The notes beneath the pieces were generated by a model. The model searched no databases. It had not been told where the DNA came from and worked only from the letters and a program-made list of their open reading frames with translations. Of a DNA stretch of 64,000 nucleotides, positions 55,212-64,000 are shown in pieces; the first letter of the stretch is position 1, and every line of letters begins with the position of its first letter. Both the position numbers and the translations under genes were made by a program. The stretch covers positions 229,484,604 to 229,548,603 of the forward strand of contig NC_089823.1 in the NCBI RefSeq assembly GCF_035046505.1, written 5' to 3'. Origin of the DNA: Tiliqua scincoides. Its lineage: Eukaryota > Chordata > Lepidosauria > Squamata > Scincidae.

Positions 55212-55749
55212 GGGCAACCCAATTCTAACCTGCTCTGGAACAGAAAGGCCAACTGGCCTGCACTGTAACTAGTGCAAGGTTGGAGGTGGCTGCAGCACAA
55301 CCTGGGCTAAGGGGATAATTATCTCCTTATACCATGTCATGTACCAGCTACCCCTATGGAGGATCTGCATCTGCAGAATTGGTGGCGCAAAGCAAATTCG
55401 AGCAGCCCAGTGTAAATGGCTGGCTGGAAGGGAGGGTTAGGATCCAGCATAAGTTACCCAGGCTGGTCCCACCCCCCTGTTCCATCTACTGGTCCACCCT
55501 CCCCCTGCCTCGAAATGTCCTCGTTTCATCCTCCTGCCACCCTCTCCAACACTCCGTGCCGGCCTCCCTAGGCCACTGCAAACTTATCTTTTGCCAGTCT
55601 GGATCCGGTGCCGGGAGGCCGGCGTGTATCTTTGCACTGGCTTACCTGGCTCACGAGTTGTCATAAATGTGCTTTATGGCACATTTGCAGCACTTGTAAT
55701 CCAGCACAGGGGATTTGCACCAAGCTACAGGTCGGTTGGATTGCGCCCT
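55212..55749. mobile_element. MITE-B element
   Basis: The left end gggcaacccaattctaacc and the right end ggttggattgcgccc are inverted. The interior shares ggcctgcactgtaactagtg and gtgctttatggcacatttgc with the 9.4- and 34-kb copies. Confidence 0.65.
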
Positions 55750-56282
55750 AGTTACAACTGTAGATTAGGTGTGTGTTTTGGGACACAACTTTCAGGGACA
55801 CTGATCAAGGCTGACCTATCCATGAAGCCTACTGAGGCAGTTGCCTATGCTAGTGGGAGACACCCACCCCTGTTTGCTCACTCTCTTCCATAAGAACAGC
55901 ACCACTGGATCAGGCCATAGGCCCTTGTAGTCCAGCTTCCTGTATCTCACAGAGGCCCACCAAATGCCCCAGGGAGCACACCAGATAACAAGAGACCTCA
56001 TCCTAGTGCCCTCCCTTGCATCTGACATAGCCCATTTCTAAAATCAGGAGGTTGCACATACGCATCATAGCTTGCAACCCGTAATGGATTTTTTCTCCAG
56101 AAATTTGTCCAATCCCCTTTTAAAGGCATCTAGGCCAGATGCCATCACAACATCTTGTGGCAAGGAGTTCCACAGACCAACCACATGCTGAGTAAAGAAA
56201 TATTTTCTTTTCTTTCCTAACTCTCCCAACACTCAATTTTAGTGGATGTCCCCTAGTTCTGGTGTTATGTGAGAGTCTAAAG

Positions 56283-56707
56283 TCTGAGCATGAAGGAGTG
56301 TGGAGGAGCTCAGGGATACAGCTGCGGGACTGCAGCTACTGCAAAAGTCGGTTTTGGTGTACTTAGGATGCCTTCCATTCTAGTGTGAGCCTAAATACAA
56401 TGAGATTAATCTCCTGCAATGATTTTATATATTTGAAAGCTTTTCAACAGACTTAGGAGTGTGTTGGGTTTTCCATATCTAGCTGCCAGTGCCAGGCAGG
56501 CAGGTAGGTGTGAGCTCTGCATTGGGAATACTGGTAGACCTGGGTTCCAAAGACTATTCTGGCTGTTGCCACTTTCCCCCTGCCAGTTTTGCCCCCATTC
56601 TGTCTGCCCCCATTGCCACCGCCCAATCTGTTTCACCCCCTCCCTCTCTGGGAAGGGGCCCAAAAGAAACTTGATATCCCCTGATAAAATTCCTCTCAGA
56701 GGCCCTG
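56283..56707. mobile_element. Insertion within CR1, partly MITE-A-like
   Basis: CR1 homology stops near tgtgagagtctaaag and resumes near atccactctatcc at adjacent positions of the CR1 sequence, so the material between looks inserted. Its right part (ctgataaaattcctctcaga) is shared with 20.3 kb. No target duplication was identified. Confidence 0.5.
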
Positions 56708-57258
56708 ATCCACTCTATCCTTCCCATGCATAATTTTGTATGTCTCAATCATGTCCCCCCTCAGGCGTCTCTTTTCTAGGCTGAAGAGGCCCAAACGCCT
56801 TTCCTCATAAGGAAGGTGCCCCAGCCCCGTAATCATCTTAGTCGCTCTCTTTTGCACCTTTTCCATTTCCACTATGTCCTTTCTGAGATGTGGCAACCAG
56901 AACTGGACACAATACTCCAGGTGTGGCCTTACCATCAATTTGTACAACGGCAGTATAATATTAGCTGCTTTGTTCTCAATACCTTTTCTAACGATCCTAA
57001 GCATAGAATTGGCCTTCTTCACTGCCGCCGCACATTGGGTCGACACTTTCATTGTCCTGTCCACCACCATCCCAATATCGCTCTCCTGATCTGTCACAGA
57101 CAGCTCAGAACCCATCAGCGTATACGTAAAGTTTTGATTTTTTGCCCCAATGTGCATGACTTTACATTTACATACATTGAAACGCATCTGCCATTTTGCT
57201 GCCCATTCTGCCAGTTTGGAGAGATCCTTCTGGAGCTCCTCACAATCACTTTTGGTCT

Positions 57259-57813
57259 TCACCACTCAGAAAAGTTTGTGTCATCTGCAAACTTAGGCAC
57301 CTCGCTGCTCAACCTTGTCTCCAGGTCATTTATGAAGAGGTTGAAGAGCACCGGTCTCAGGACAGATCCTTGGGGCACACCGCTTTTCACCTCTCTCCAT
57401 TGTGAAAATTGCCCATTGACACCCACTCTCTGTTTCCTGGTCTTCAACCAGTTCCCAATACATGAGAGGACCTGCCCTCTAATTCTCTGTCTGTGGAGTT
57501 TTTTCATTAGCCTTTGGTGAGGGACCATTTCAAACACCTTCTGAAAGTCCAGATATATAACTTCCACGGGTTCTCCCACATCCACATGCCCCTTGACCTT
57601 TTCAAAGAATTCTATAAGGTTTGTGAGGCAAGACTTACCCTTACAGAAGCCATGCTGATTCTCCCTCAGCAAGGCTTGTTCGTCTATGTGTTTTGAGATT
57701 CCATCTTTGATGAGGCATTCCACCATCTTACCTGGTATAGATGTTAGGCTGACCAGCCTATAGTTTCCCGGGTTCCCCCTCCTTCCCTTTTTAAACCAGC
57801 AGTCTGTTACCAT
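57259..57813 (-). pseudogene. CR1 ORF2 reverse transcriptase core (fragment)
   Basis: A 184-codon frame covers the middle of a CR1 reverse transcriptase, the enzyme that primes cDNA synthesis at the target. Visible in order are FKKG and NPGNYRLVSLTSIPGKMVE, ENQHGFCKGKSCLTNLIEFF, motif A as VIYLDFQKVFEMVPHQRL (altered from the usual LDFSKAFD), motif B as SGVPQGSVLRPVLFNLFIND, and motif C as FADD. After motif C the frame shifts, and the C-terminal region continues in the frame at 56,696-57,265. The first methionine lies upstream of the deletion join and not at a natural start. Confidence 0.88.
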
Positions 57814-58189
57814 TCTGGTTCAAGTGAAGCCCATCCCTCTTGTACAGTCCCTGCTTGTACCAAAATGTTTCCCAGTGCCTAACAAATCTAAACCCCTCCT
57901 CCCTACACCACCGTCTCATCCATGCATTGAAACCCCTGATCTCCACCTGCCTAACTGGCCCTGTGTGTGGAACAGGTAGCAGTTCTGAGAACGCTACCTT
58001 TGAGGACCTGGCCTTCAGCTTCCTACCTAATAGCCTAAATTCGGCCTCCAGGACTTCCTGGCTACACTTCCCCACATCATTGGTGCCGACATGCACCACA
58101 ACTGCTATCTCCTCCCCAGCACTACCTACCAGCCTGTCTAGATGAGAAGTGATGTCCGCAACCTTCGCACCAGGCAGGCAAGTCACCAT
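57791..58189 (-). pseudogene. CR1 ORF1 esterase-like domain
   Basis: A 132-codon frame resembles the SGNH-type esterase domain of CR1 ORF1 proteins, whose role in transposition is not settled. Landmarks are VVVHVGTNDVG (the G-x-N-D block, residues 35-38) and KRDGLHLNQNG (the D-x-x-H block, Asp119 and His122). The N-terminal serine-containing block is not in this frame. The frame ends just after GNRLLV, at the join with ORF2 sequence, so the ORF1 C-terminus is missing. Confidence 0.8.
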
Positions 58190-58433
58190 GTGGTCCTCAC
58201 ATCCGTCGCAACCCCTCCTCTATGTTTCTAATAATCAAATCCCCCACTATAAGAAGCCCCCGACCCCCCTCCCACCAAAGAATAACCTGAGTGCATTTGG
58301 ATATGGGCCCATCCCCTGGAGACAGGGTCCCCCCTAGGGGATTGTTTCCCTCCTCTCCAGGATGATGTCCTCCAGCCCTGAGGCTTCCCACCCAGGCAGC
58401 TGAGGAGCTGCACGCCTGAGGGTGGGATGAAGC

Positions 58434-58631
58434 CTAACCGTCCCTGGAAGTCTCCCCATGGTCCCTCTCTGCCAGCCTCTGCTTCTCTAGGTTGGCCACC
58501 AAGGCTTCCAGGGAGCAGGTGCGTTCTCTGAGTCCCCGGAGCTCCTTGCACCGAGGACACACCCATGACTCATGTCCCAGAGGCATATAATCATACATGT
58601 TGCACTCGACACAACACTGGATAGCCCCCAC
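58434..58631 (-). pseudogene. CR1 ORF1 N-terminal zinc-binding segment
   Basis: A 65-codon frame shows CCVECNMYDYMPLGHESWVC followed by PRC, a C-x2-C...H-x4-C-x2-C pattern like the PHD-type zinc segment described for CR1 ORF1. It is followed by a short charged, leucine-containing helix (LEALVANLEKQRLAERDH) that could form a coiled coil. It lies upstream of and out of frame with the esterase segment. Confidence 0.65.
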
Positions 58632-58640
58632 CCTGCTGCT

Positions 58641-59281
58641 GGTTGCCTGACTGCATAGTTTTTTTGTTGTTGTTGTTTAGGGGTACTTAAAAACCTTACA
58701 CTGGATGGCTGCCCCTCTTCTCAAGGGAAGAGGAGGGCAGTATTTGGGCCCTGGCTTCCTTGCCCTGTTGCTGAACTCACACAGATGCTAAACTTGCTCT
58801 GCCCTGCCCTAGCACTTTGTTCCCAAGGCACTGGGTTCCCAGAGGCCACACAGGCTTCTGCAGAGAGGCTCATATAGTGGCAGGCTTCATACTCTTCATA
58901 ATCTTAGCTAGTTCCGCCTCCCTCCCTCCTTGCTGATTGAAAAGGGGCTGGTCTTCCCAGGTAAGATCTCCAAAGATCAGGAAGACAATAGGCTGAGTCC
59001 TGGTAATCTGCTGATGGGCTTAATCTACTCTGCAGGCTCTGGAATGGGTAGTTGGATTTGCCTAATGGGGCTCTTATCCTCCTAAAGGTCAATGACTATG
59101 CTAAATTGCCCTGGCCCTTTCTAGATTCTTGCCCTCCTAATTCAGCTCTCTTGGGCTGTTTTTTAACCTCAAGCTGGTTTTTATTTGAATTTAAACTGAA
59201 CTGGTTTAAGAGCTTTTGGACTTAACTTACACACTAAGTTTTAAATCCTGTTTAGTCCTGTTTATAAAAAAGAGATGCTAG
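58641..59281. other. Possible CR1 5' UTR
   Basis: This lies directly upstream of the ORF1 remnant and contains no recognised other repeat. It may be CR1 5' UTR but could also be unrelated flank. Confidence 0.35.
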
Positions 59282-59371
59282 GAGCACAATCCTAACCAGG
59301 TCTACTCAGAAGTAAGTCCTATTGTGTTCAGTGGGTCTTACTCCCAGGAAAGTGAGGTTAGGATTGCAGCC
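59282..59371. repeat. ~90-bp dispersed squamate repeat (MITE-like)
   Basis: The ends gcacaatcctaacc and ggttaggattgc are inverted. The interior reads tctactcagaagtaagtcct and cagtgggtcttactcccagg. The same unit appears diverged at 33.1, 53.1 and 63.6 kb and in tandem at 21.0-21.5 kb. Confidence 0.75.
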
Positions 59372-60723
59372 AAAGTGTGCTTTATCCCTCTATTACCCTC
59401 TTCCTCTGTTTAGTTTGGGCTCCTACTCACTGCTTCCACTGCATCTTCTCCTTCCAGTCCCTTGACTGGAAAAAGAAGGAGGGGACAGAATCGAAGAGGA
59501 AATTTGGAGGAGAAGAGGGTGATGGTCTCGATTGTCTCTAGCCCGCCATTCTCCTTTCCTCCCTACTTCCTCTCTGGCTCCATCCCCTCTTCTTTTTTTT
59601 CAGATCCAGGAAGTGGTTGATACAGAGGTTGGCACATCACCAGGTAAAGGAGGGCCGCATACACCACATCATCTTAGGCACCTGAATGTCTTAGGCTGGC
59701 GTTGCATCTGACATCCTTACAAGGGCACCTGAGACTCCACTGAGACTTCTCTGTCACCATTTTTGCTATTCCTGCCACCGGATTAGGTAAGTGGGAAAGT
59801 GAGGGTCAGGACTCACAACTGGGGCTCAGCCCCACCTTCCACTTCCTTGCAGGACTGAGCTCCCATAATGCCTTTCTGGATTGGATTGCCAATTAGACAG
59901 AGAGAGGAGAAAAAAGGCTGGAGTGCTAGGTCTCTTTGGTCCATTTCCTAGAAAAGTGTCACAGGAGGCTTTCTCTACCTCCTTCTGTTTACAATTTAGC
60001 TCTGAATATTCACAGGGAGCCACCAGAATGGCTCCTTTTAGCGCATGTCTTAAGAGGTTTTGTTGTGCCTTAAGCCCCATTGTTTCTGTGTCTCCCTTCT
60101 TAAATGTAGCTGGGCCTGGGGCAAAGGGACTGCCCACATGGCCCTAGTTAATGCCCAGTTGATGTGGTGCATCATTTGATGTGTTGACATAGGCTGTGCG
60201 TGCATGATCCAAAACCCATCTGCCTCTGGCGTAAGCAGCATGTAGGAGCTGGAAGCAGCATGTCATTGTGGTTTTCAAAGCTGAGACAGACCAATCTGTC
60301 ACCAAGGCACACCTCGATTTGGGCACAGGAGTTGACTGTTTCCTGGTACAGCTCACACTGAGCCATTTGGATGGAGCCAGGATGTCAACCCTCTTTGCGC
60401 CATAACAGCTGAACCATGTTTGACAAAATGCAGTCTGGCGCGGGGACTGCAAAGCCTTGATGGCTTCCTCATTGGTATCCAAGCTGCTGCCCATTATGTT
60501 GCTCATATTAACATGCCACCAAAGCAGGCCTTCTGCACAGAGCAAGCCTTATTATCCCAGTAATTACACAAGCAGGGTGTAATCAAACTTTGTCATTCCG
60601 CTTTTGGAAGGAGGAAAGCATCTAGCCAATGTGGTCCCAAAATATTTGCCTGCATATGGAGATGTGTAGAACTGCCCTTAACATGGTAGAGGTAAGGCAT
60701 CTCTGCACCCCAGGCTTCCACTG

Positions 60724-60725
<2 letters not shown>
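59372..60725. other. Unassigned, mostly unique sequence
   Basis: About 1.35 kb without recognised repeat ends. The 133-codon minus-strand frame at 60,144-60,545 and shorter frames show no domain I recognise. Confidence 0.4.

Positions 60726-60770
<45 letters not shown>
60726..60770. repeat. (ATC)n microsatellite
   Basis: About 15 units of a pure trinucleotide run, followed by cagcccaggtggctttaaaa. Confidence 0.95.
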
Positions 60771-60831
60771 GCCCAGGTGGCTTTAAAAGGGGGTTATATA
60801 AATTAATGGAAAATAGGGCTACAGGTTGAGT

Positions 60832-61143
60832 ATCCCTTATCTGTACTGCTTGGGTCGGGAACATGCCTGATTTCAAATTTGTCTGGATTTAGGAATAATC
60901 GCACAAAAACAATGAGAAATGCTTCCTCTTGCACTTTTCACTGTTATCTGGTGCCTGTGGGCCTCTTTGACACGTTTCAAAAATGTCTGTACAGGTGCAC
61001 ACCACAGAGCAGAGAACAGATCTTACAGCCTGTACCTGCACTGTAGGTGGGAATGAGCACAAGACCTTCTGGTGTACACACCACCAAAAACAAACCTTGG
61101 ACAAAAGTGCCTGGCTTTCGGATGTCCGGAAAATAACACGGGT
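60832..61143 (+). mobile_element. Tigger-like DNA transposon fragment
   Basis: It starts caggttgagtatcccttatc after a TA, a typical Tigger-type terminus. It contains gcctggctttcggatgtccg towards the right. The right inverted end is not intact. No transposase frame was seen. Confidence 0.6.
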
Positions 61144-61261
61144 AATCTATCCGTGTTAGTCATGATAGCTACATGAACCTCCCTGCTCAGAGGCAGAATG
61201 CCAGTTCCTGGGGGCAGAAGGCTTTTGTCTTCATGTCCAACTTAAGGACTTCTTGGAGACA

Positions 61262-62085
61262 TCTATTTAGAACACTATCCTGAGAAACAGATTGGCTGGC
61301 GCAAGCCCTTGCACTGGCCCAAGAGTGTTGCAGACGTGCCATAAAGCACATTTGCAGCTACTCTTGAGCCGGCTAGGCCTGGGCAAGGATGTTCACCAGC
61401 TTGCTGGTGCCAGATCCAAACCCAAAAACGGTAAGTTTGTGCTGACCTGGATAGGCTGGTGCAGGGAGTGGGAGAGGGTCTTTGTTGGCAACCTTCAGTC
61501 TCGAAAGACTATGGTATTGCGCTCTGAAAGGTGGTTCTGGAACAGCATCTAGTGTGGCTGAAAAGGCCAATTCGGGAGTGACAATCCCTTCCACACTGGG
61601 AGCAAGTGCAGTCTGTCCCTGGTCTGTCTCCCTGGCTATGGGCCTTCCTTCTTTGCCTCTTTGCCTCAGACTGTTGGCCAAGTGTCTCTTCAAACTGGGA
61701 AAGGCCATGCTGCACAGCCTGCCTCCAAGCAGGCTGCTCAGAGGCCAGGGTTTCCCACTTGTTGAGGTCCACTCCTGAGGCCTTCAGATCCCTCTTGCAG
61801 ATGTCCTTGTATCGCAGCTGTGGTCTACCTGTATGGCGCTTTCCTTGCACGAGTTCTCCATAGAGGAGATCCTTTGGGATCCGGCCATCATCCATTCTCA
61901 CGACATGACCGAGCCGCAGGCGTCTCTGTTTCAGCAGTGCATACATGCTAGGGATTCCAGCACACGTGGGAAGGCATTCTGGGGGTGGGGCGGGACTGTT
62001 TTTGTATGGAGGGTGTGGGCAGACCTGGAGGCGGGTTGGGCTGGGCCATGGCAGCACAGGCTGCATCCTAACCCCCACTCTCAGC
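61262..62085. mobile_element. MITE-B-like element carrying an RTE-like LINE
   Basis: MITE-B-like sequence (ggctggcgcaagcccttgca and gtgccataaagcacatttgc) lies on the left. After the LINE, gtgggaaggcattctggggg resumes a GC-rich interior that ends near gctgcatcctaac. The ends are not cleanly matched. Confidence 0.5.
61486..61964 (-). mobile_element. RTE-like LINE fragment with intact 3' tail
   Basis: Minus-strand LINE piece (coding part within 61,509-62,108). It has GHVVRMDDGRIPKDLLYGEL, WRQAVQHGLSQFEETLGQQS and the knuckle CTCSQCGRDC followed by HSRIGLFSHTRCC. The frame ends SAIP before the 3' tail, whose hairpin agtct-ttcg-agact is perfect. Flanks gtgggagagg and gtgggaagg suggest a target duplication. 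Confidence 0.85.
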
Positions 62086-62127
62086 TTGATTGACCTTACA
62101 CGAGCCACTCAGATTTGCAAAGCAGGA

Positions 62128-62178
62128 GACTGGACTAAATGGATCCTTGATCTCATCCATTGGGACCCTTCTTATGAG
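62128..62178 (+). mobile_element. Possible CR1-type 3' tail remnant
   Basis: The phrase agactggactaaatggatcc followed by cattgggacccttcttatg resembles an old CR1 3' terminus. It is short and diverged. Confidence 0.4.
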
Positions 62179-63639
62179 TTATTCTCTTTTCCCATAAAAA
62201 CCTGAGAACAGAGCTTTGTGAGGGGGAGGGGATGCCAGAGAAGCCTCAGCCCCCATGTCAATCTCCAATTCCCAGCATTCTTTGAGAAAGTCCAAGCAGT
62301 ATAAAACCAAGAGAGGTTCATTGTGCAACTGTGTAGTGTCCTTATACAATAGCTCCGGATTAGAGCACGGGATTTGCATGGAGATGGTTCGGGTTTCAGT
62401 CCTTGGCCCATTTGTCTGGCAGTCCTGCAAGCTGCTGCCCTGGGATTCCAGGGATCTTGTGCTGCAAAAACCGCTGGCTTTGTCTGGGGACTGCAATGTA
62501 TATGGACTTGGCTTGGGCTAGTCCTGGGACTGGCTTTGGCCCCAGGGTGGACACCTGCCAATGACGGGCAGCAGCCACAAATCTATAGCTTTATTATCTT
62601 GAAGAATGTTCTGCCAACGTCTTGGATCTCCTCTTTCCACCTTTGCCCACCCCTCCAAAATGAGACGCAAGCCACGCTTCAGAATGCCATGTTAGCATCT
62701 CGGCCAGGATAACAGGAGGGACCTGCGTGCAAGCCTATTTCAACAGGCTGACAAGGGACTTTGTTAATTGGCTACATCTGCTCTGGGAATCTGGCTGCCC
62801 CAACTTGGCGGCCACAACATGGAATATTTATGTTTCAACAAAGCCTTGATTGAGAGAACCAGGTTTCTCACTAATTTCAATCGACAGGCTGGTTCCACTA
62901 TCTATTTTTGATTAAAGCGAGAAACTTATTAATAGCGAGAAAGTGTGAAAAGGCTCTGAGGTACGTTTCAATCTGAGCGGATACCAAAAATGGTTGAAGG
63001 CAGATTTCACTCTCCACAAGCTTTTTGAAAATGAGAGTAAGTAGCCCTGGGCCCCCAATCCAGTTTGTCCCCATGTATCTGTGATATGAACTGTATTGGT
63101 GGGGGAGGGGGGAATAGATTTAACAACTTGTTTGAAATTATGACTGGGAATGAGTGTGGTTTTGTTTCTGGAATGTGGTTTTTGGAACTGGTTTGCTCAG
63201 GCAGGACATTTGCAGTCTGCCTCAGTCTTCCACCTGTAAAGTGGGAATAATGATAGCCTCCCTCATCTGGCTGCTGTGAGCATAATGAGTTAAAGTTTGC
63301 AAAGTCATTTGCAAACAAAACTGTTAGAAGAGGTTAAGAATTGGGATCATTCTACATAATCGGGTGGCAGCTATTTATTTGACTGTTGTAGTCTCACACA
63401 TCTCATGATTTGTGCAAACCAGAAAGTGAAGAACTTGTTTTTTTAGAGAGTGCGCCCATAAAGGAGCTCTTTAATTTGCATTGTCCATTTAAATAAAACC
63501 AAAAGTGCAAAAAGCCCATGACAGAGCACAGTAAGGAGCTATATATTTTAGCACGCCATGGCAGAAGTGGCTGACCTGGGGCAGTGACATCAGACAGCAT
63601 CCCATTTACACCACCTCTGTACACCTTCTGATGCACATG
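62179..63639. other. Unique sequence, conserved-element candidate
   Basis: No repeat ends were recognised. The 62,740-63,020 part (gaatatttatgtttcaacaa, ttaatagcgagaaagtgtg) looks like non-repetitive, possibly constrained non-coding DNA. No convincing coding frame. Confidence 0.4.
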
Positions 63640-63709
63640 CACCTGGAAATAAGTCCTATTGAACTCAATGGCCCTTATTTCTGAATAGACTCATCTAGGA
63701 TTGTGCTAT
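63640..63709. repeat. Copy of the ~90-bp dispersed repeat
   Basis: The phrases acctggaaataagtcctatt, gaactcaatggcccttattt and ctgaatagactc, ending taggattgtgct, match the 59.3-kb unit. Confidence 0.65.
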
Positions 63710-63745
63710 TAGAGACTGACATAGGTAAAGCTTATCACATCATAT

Positions 63746-63791
63746 GAACATAAGAAGAGCCCTGCTGGATCAGATCAAAGGCCCATCTGTT
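63746..63791 (-). mobile_element. Short CR1 3' tail
   Basis: The 46-bp gaacataagaagagccctgc through aaaggcccatctgttc is the extreme CR1 3' terminus on the minus strand. Confidence 0.75.
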
Positions 63792-64000
63792 CTGCCAAAT
63801 TCTCGACTCCTGCCGACCACGGCAATTTGTCCCGTCCAAATATCCCAACTCCCTTTTAATGCCCGCTTTTTGGCTAATTAACACCCTCCTTTTCCAAGAA
63901 GCACAGCTGCAGTGTGCAATGGAATGAACACAGAACTCCTTATCTATAGCAAATAACAAGAATTTATTGCTACAAACACAGCCACTCCCTGCAAGTCCCC
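63792..64000. other. Unassigned sequence
   Basis: No repeat or domain recognised to the window edge. Confidence 0.35.

Larger units (their letters stand above)
55892..58640 (-). mobile_element. CR1-type LINE, longest copy, internally deleted
   Basis: Minus-strand CR1 with pieces of both ORFs. From high to low coordinates: an ORF1 zinc-binding and coiled segment, an ORF1 esterase-like domain, an abrupt join to the ORF2 RT domain at about 57,812, the RT C-terminus, and a 3' UTR ending in the tail at 55,892. The end of ORF1, the whole endonuclease and the start of RT are missing at the join. A 425-bp foreign segment splits the C-terminus at 56,283-56,707. The 5' UTR may extend to about 59,270, but I could not confirm that. 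Confidence 0.82.

Noticed and set aside
56816-57520. 234-codon plus-strand frame
   Set aside because: Antisense of CR1 ORF2; the minus strand carries the RT motifs.

Overview
The window looks like transposon-dense intergenic or intronic DNA from a squamate reptile (lizard or snake). The evidence is the repeat repertoire: many CR1-type LINE 3' ends with a shared tail, L2-like LINE pieces, a second LINE with an RTE-like C-terminus, tRNA-headed SINEs, a SINE whose head is a 5S rRNA gene, and many small hAT and Tigger-like non-autonomous DNA transposons. The call to Squamata rests on recognising these repeat types; no species call is possible. I found no convincing host exon, tRNA gene, CRISPR array, origin or bacterial operon. 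Every protein-like open frame with recognisable homology is LINE-derived.

Layout. 0-5 kb: hAT MITEs (one with a perfect 8-bp target duplication), a tRNA-derived SINE and old CR1 pieces. 5-6.2 kb: a 5'-truncated CR1 with an open 306-codon reverse-transcriptase C-terminus. 6.6-12.9 kb: hAT MITEs with nested insertions, a TG-rich minisatellite and an unclassified LTR-like fossil. 13-18.5 kb: L2-like fragments, a 5S-SINE and a hAT split by a Tigger-like element. 18.5-24.3 kb: MITEs, a small tandem array, an RTE-like LINE fragment and a 1.1-kb CR1. 24-34 kb: low repeat density with two further RTE-like/5S-SINE insertions. 34-45 kb: MITEs, an RTE-like LINE, Tigger-like elements, a third 5S-SINE and CR1 pieces. 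45.6-49.7 kb: mostly unique AT-rich sequence plus an older CR1 split by a hAT. 49.7-55.8 kb: a young 488-bp non-autonomous retroelement, four clean hAT MITEs and a long inverted repeat. 55.9-59.3 kb: the longest CR1, internally deleted, with remnants of both ORFs. 59.4-64 kb: mostly unique, with a Tigger-like element and one more RTE-like LINE.

The most interesting system is one LINE lineage and its parasites. The RTE-like LINE, three 5S-rRNA-headed SINEs, a 488-bp element and a 42-bp tail-only insertion all end in the same roughly 35-nt 3' tail. That tail contains a short stem closed by a UUCG-type loop. Several copies are flanked by 9-10 bp target duplications. This fits a LINE machinery that recognises a 3' hairpin and is exploited by at least three kinds of non-autonomous sequence.
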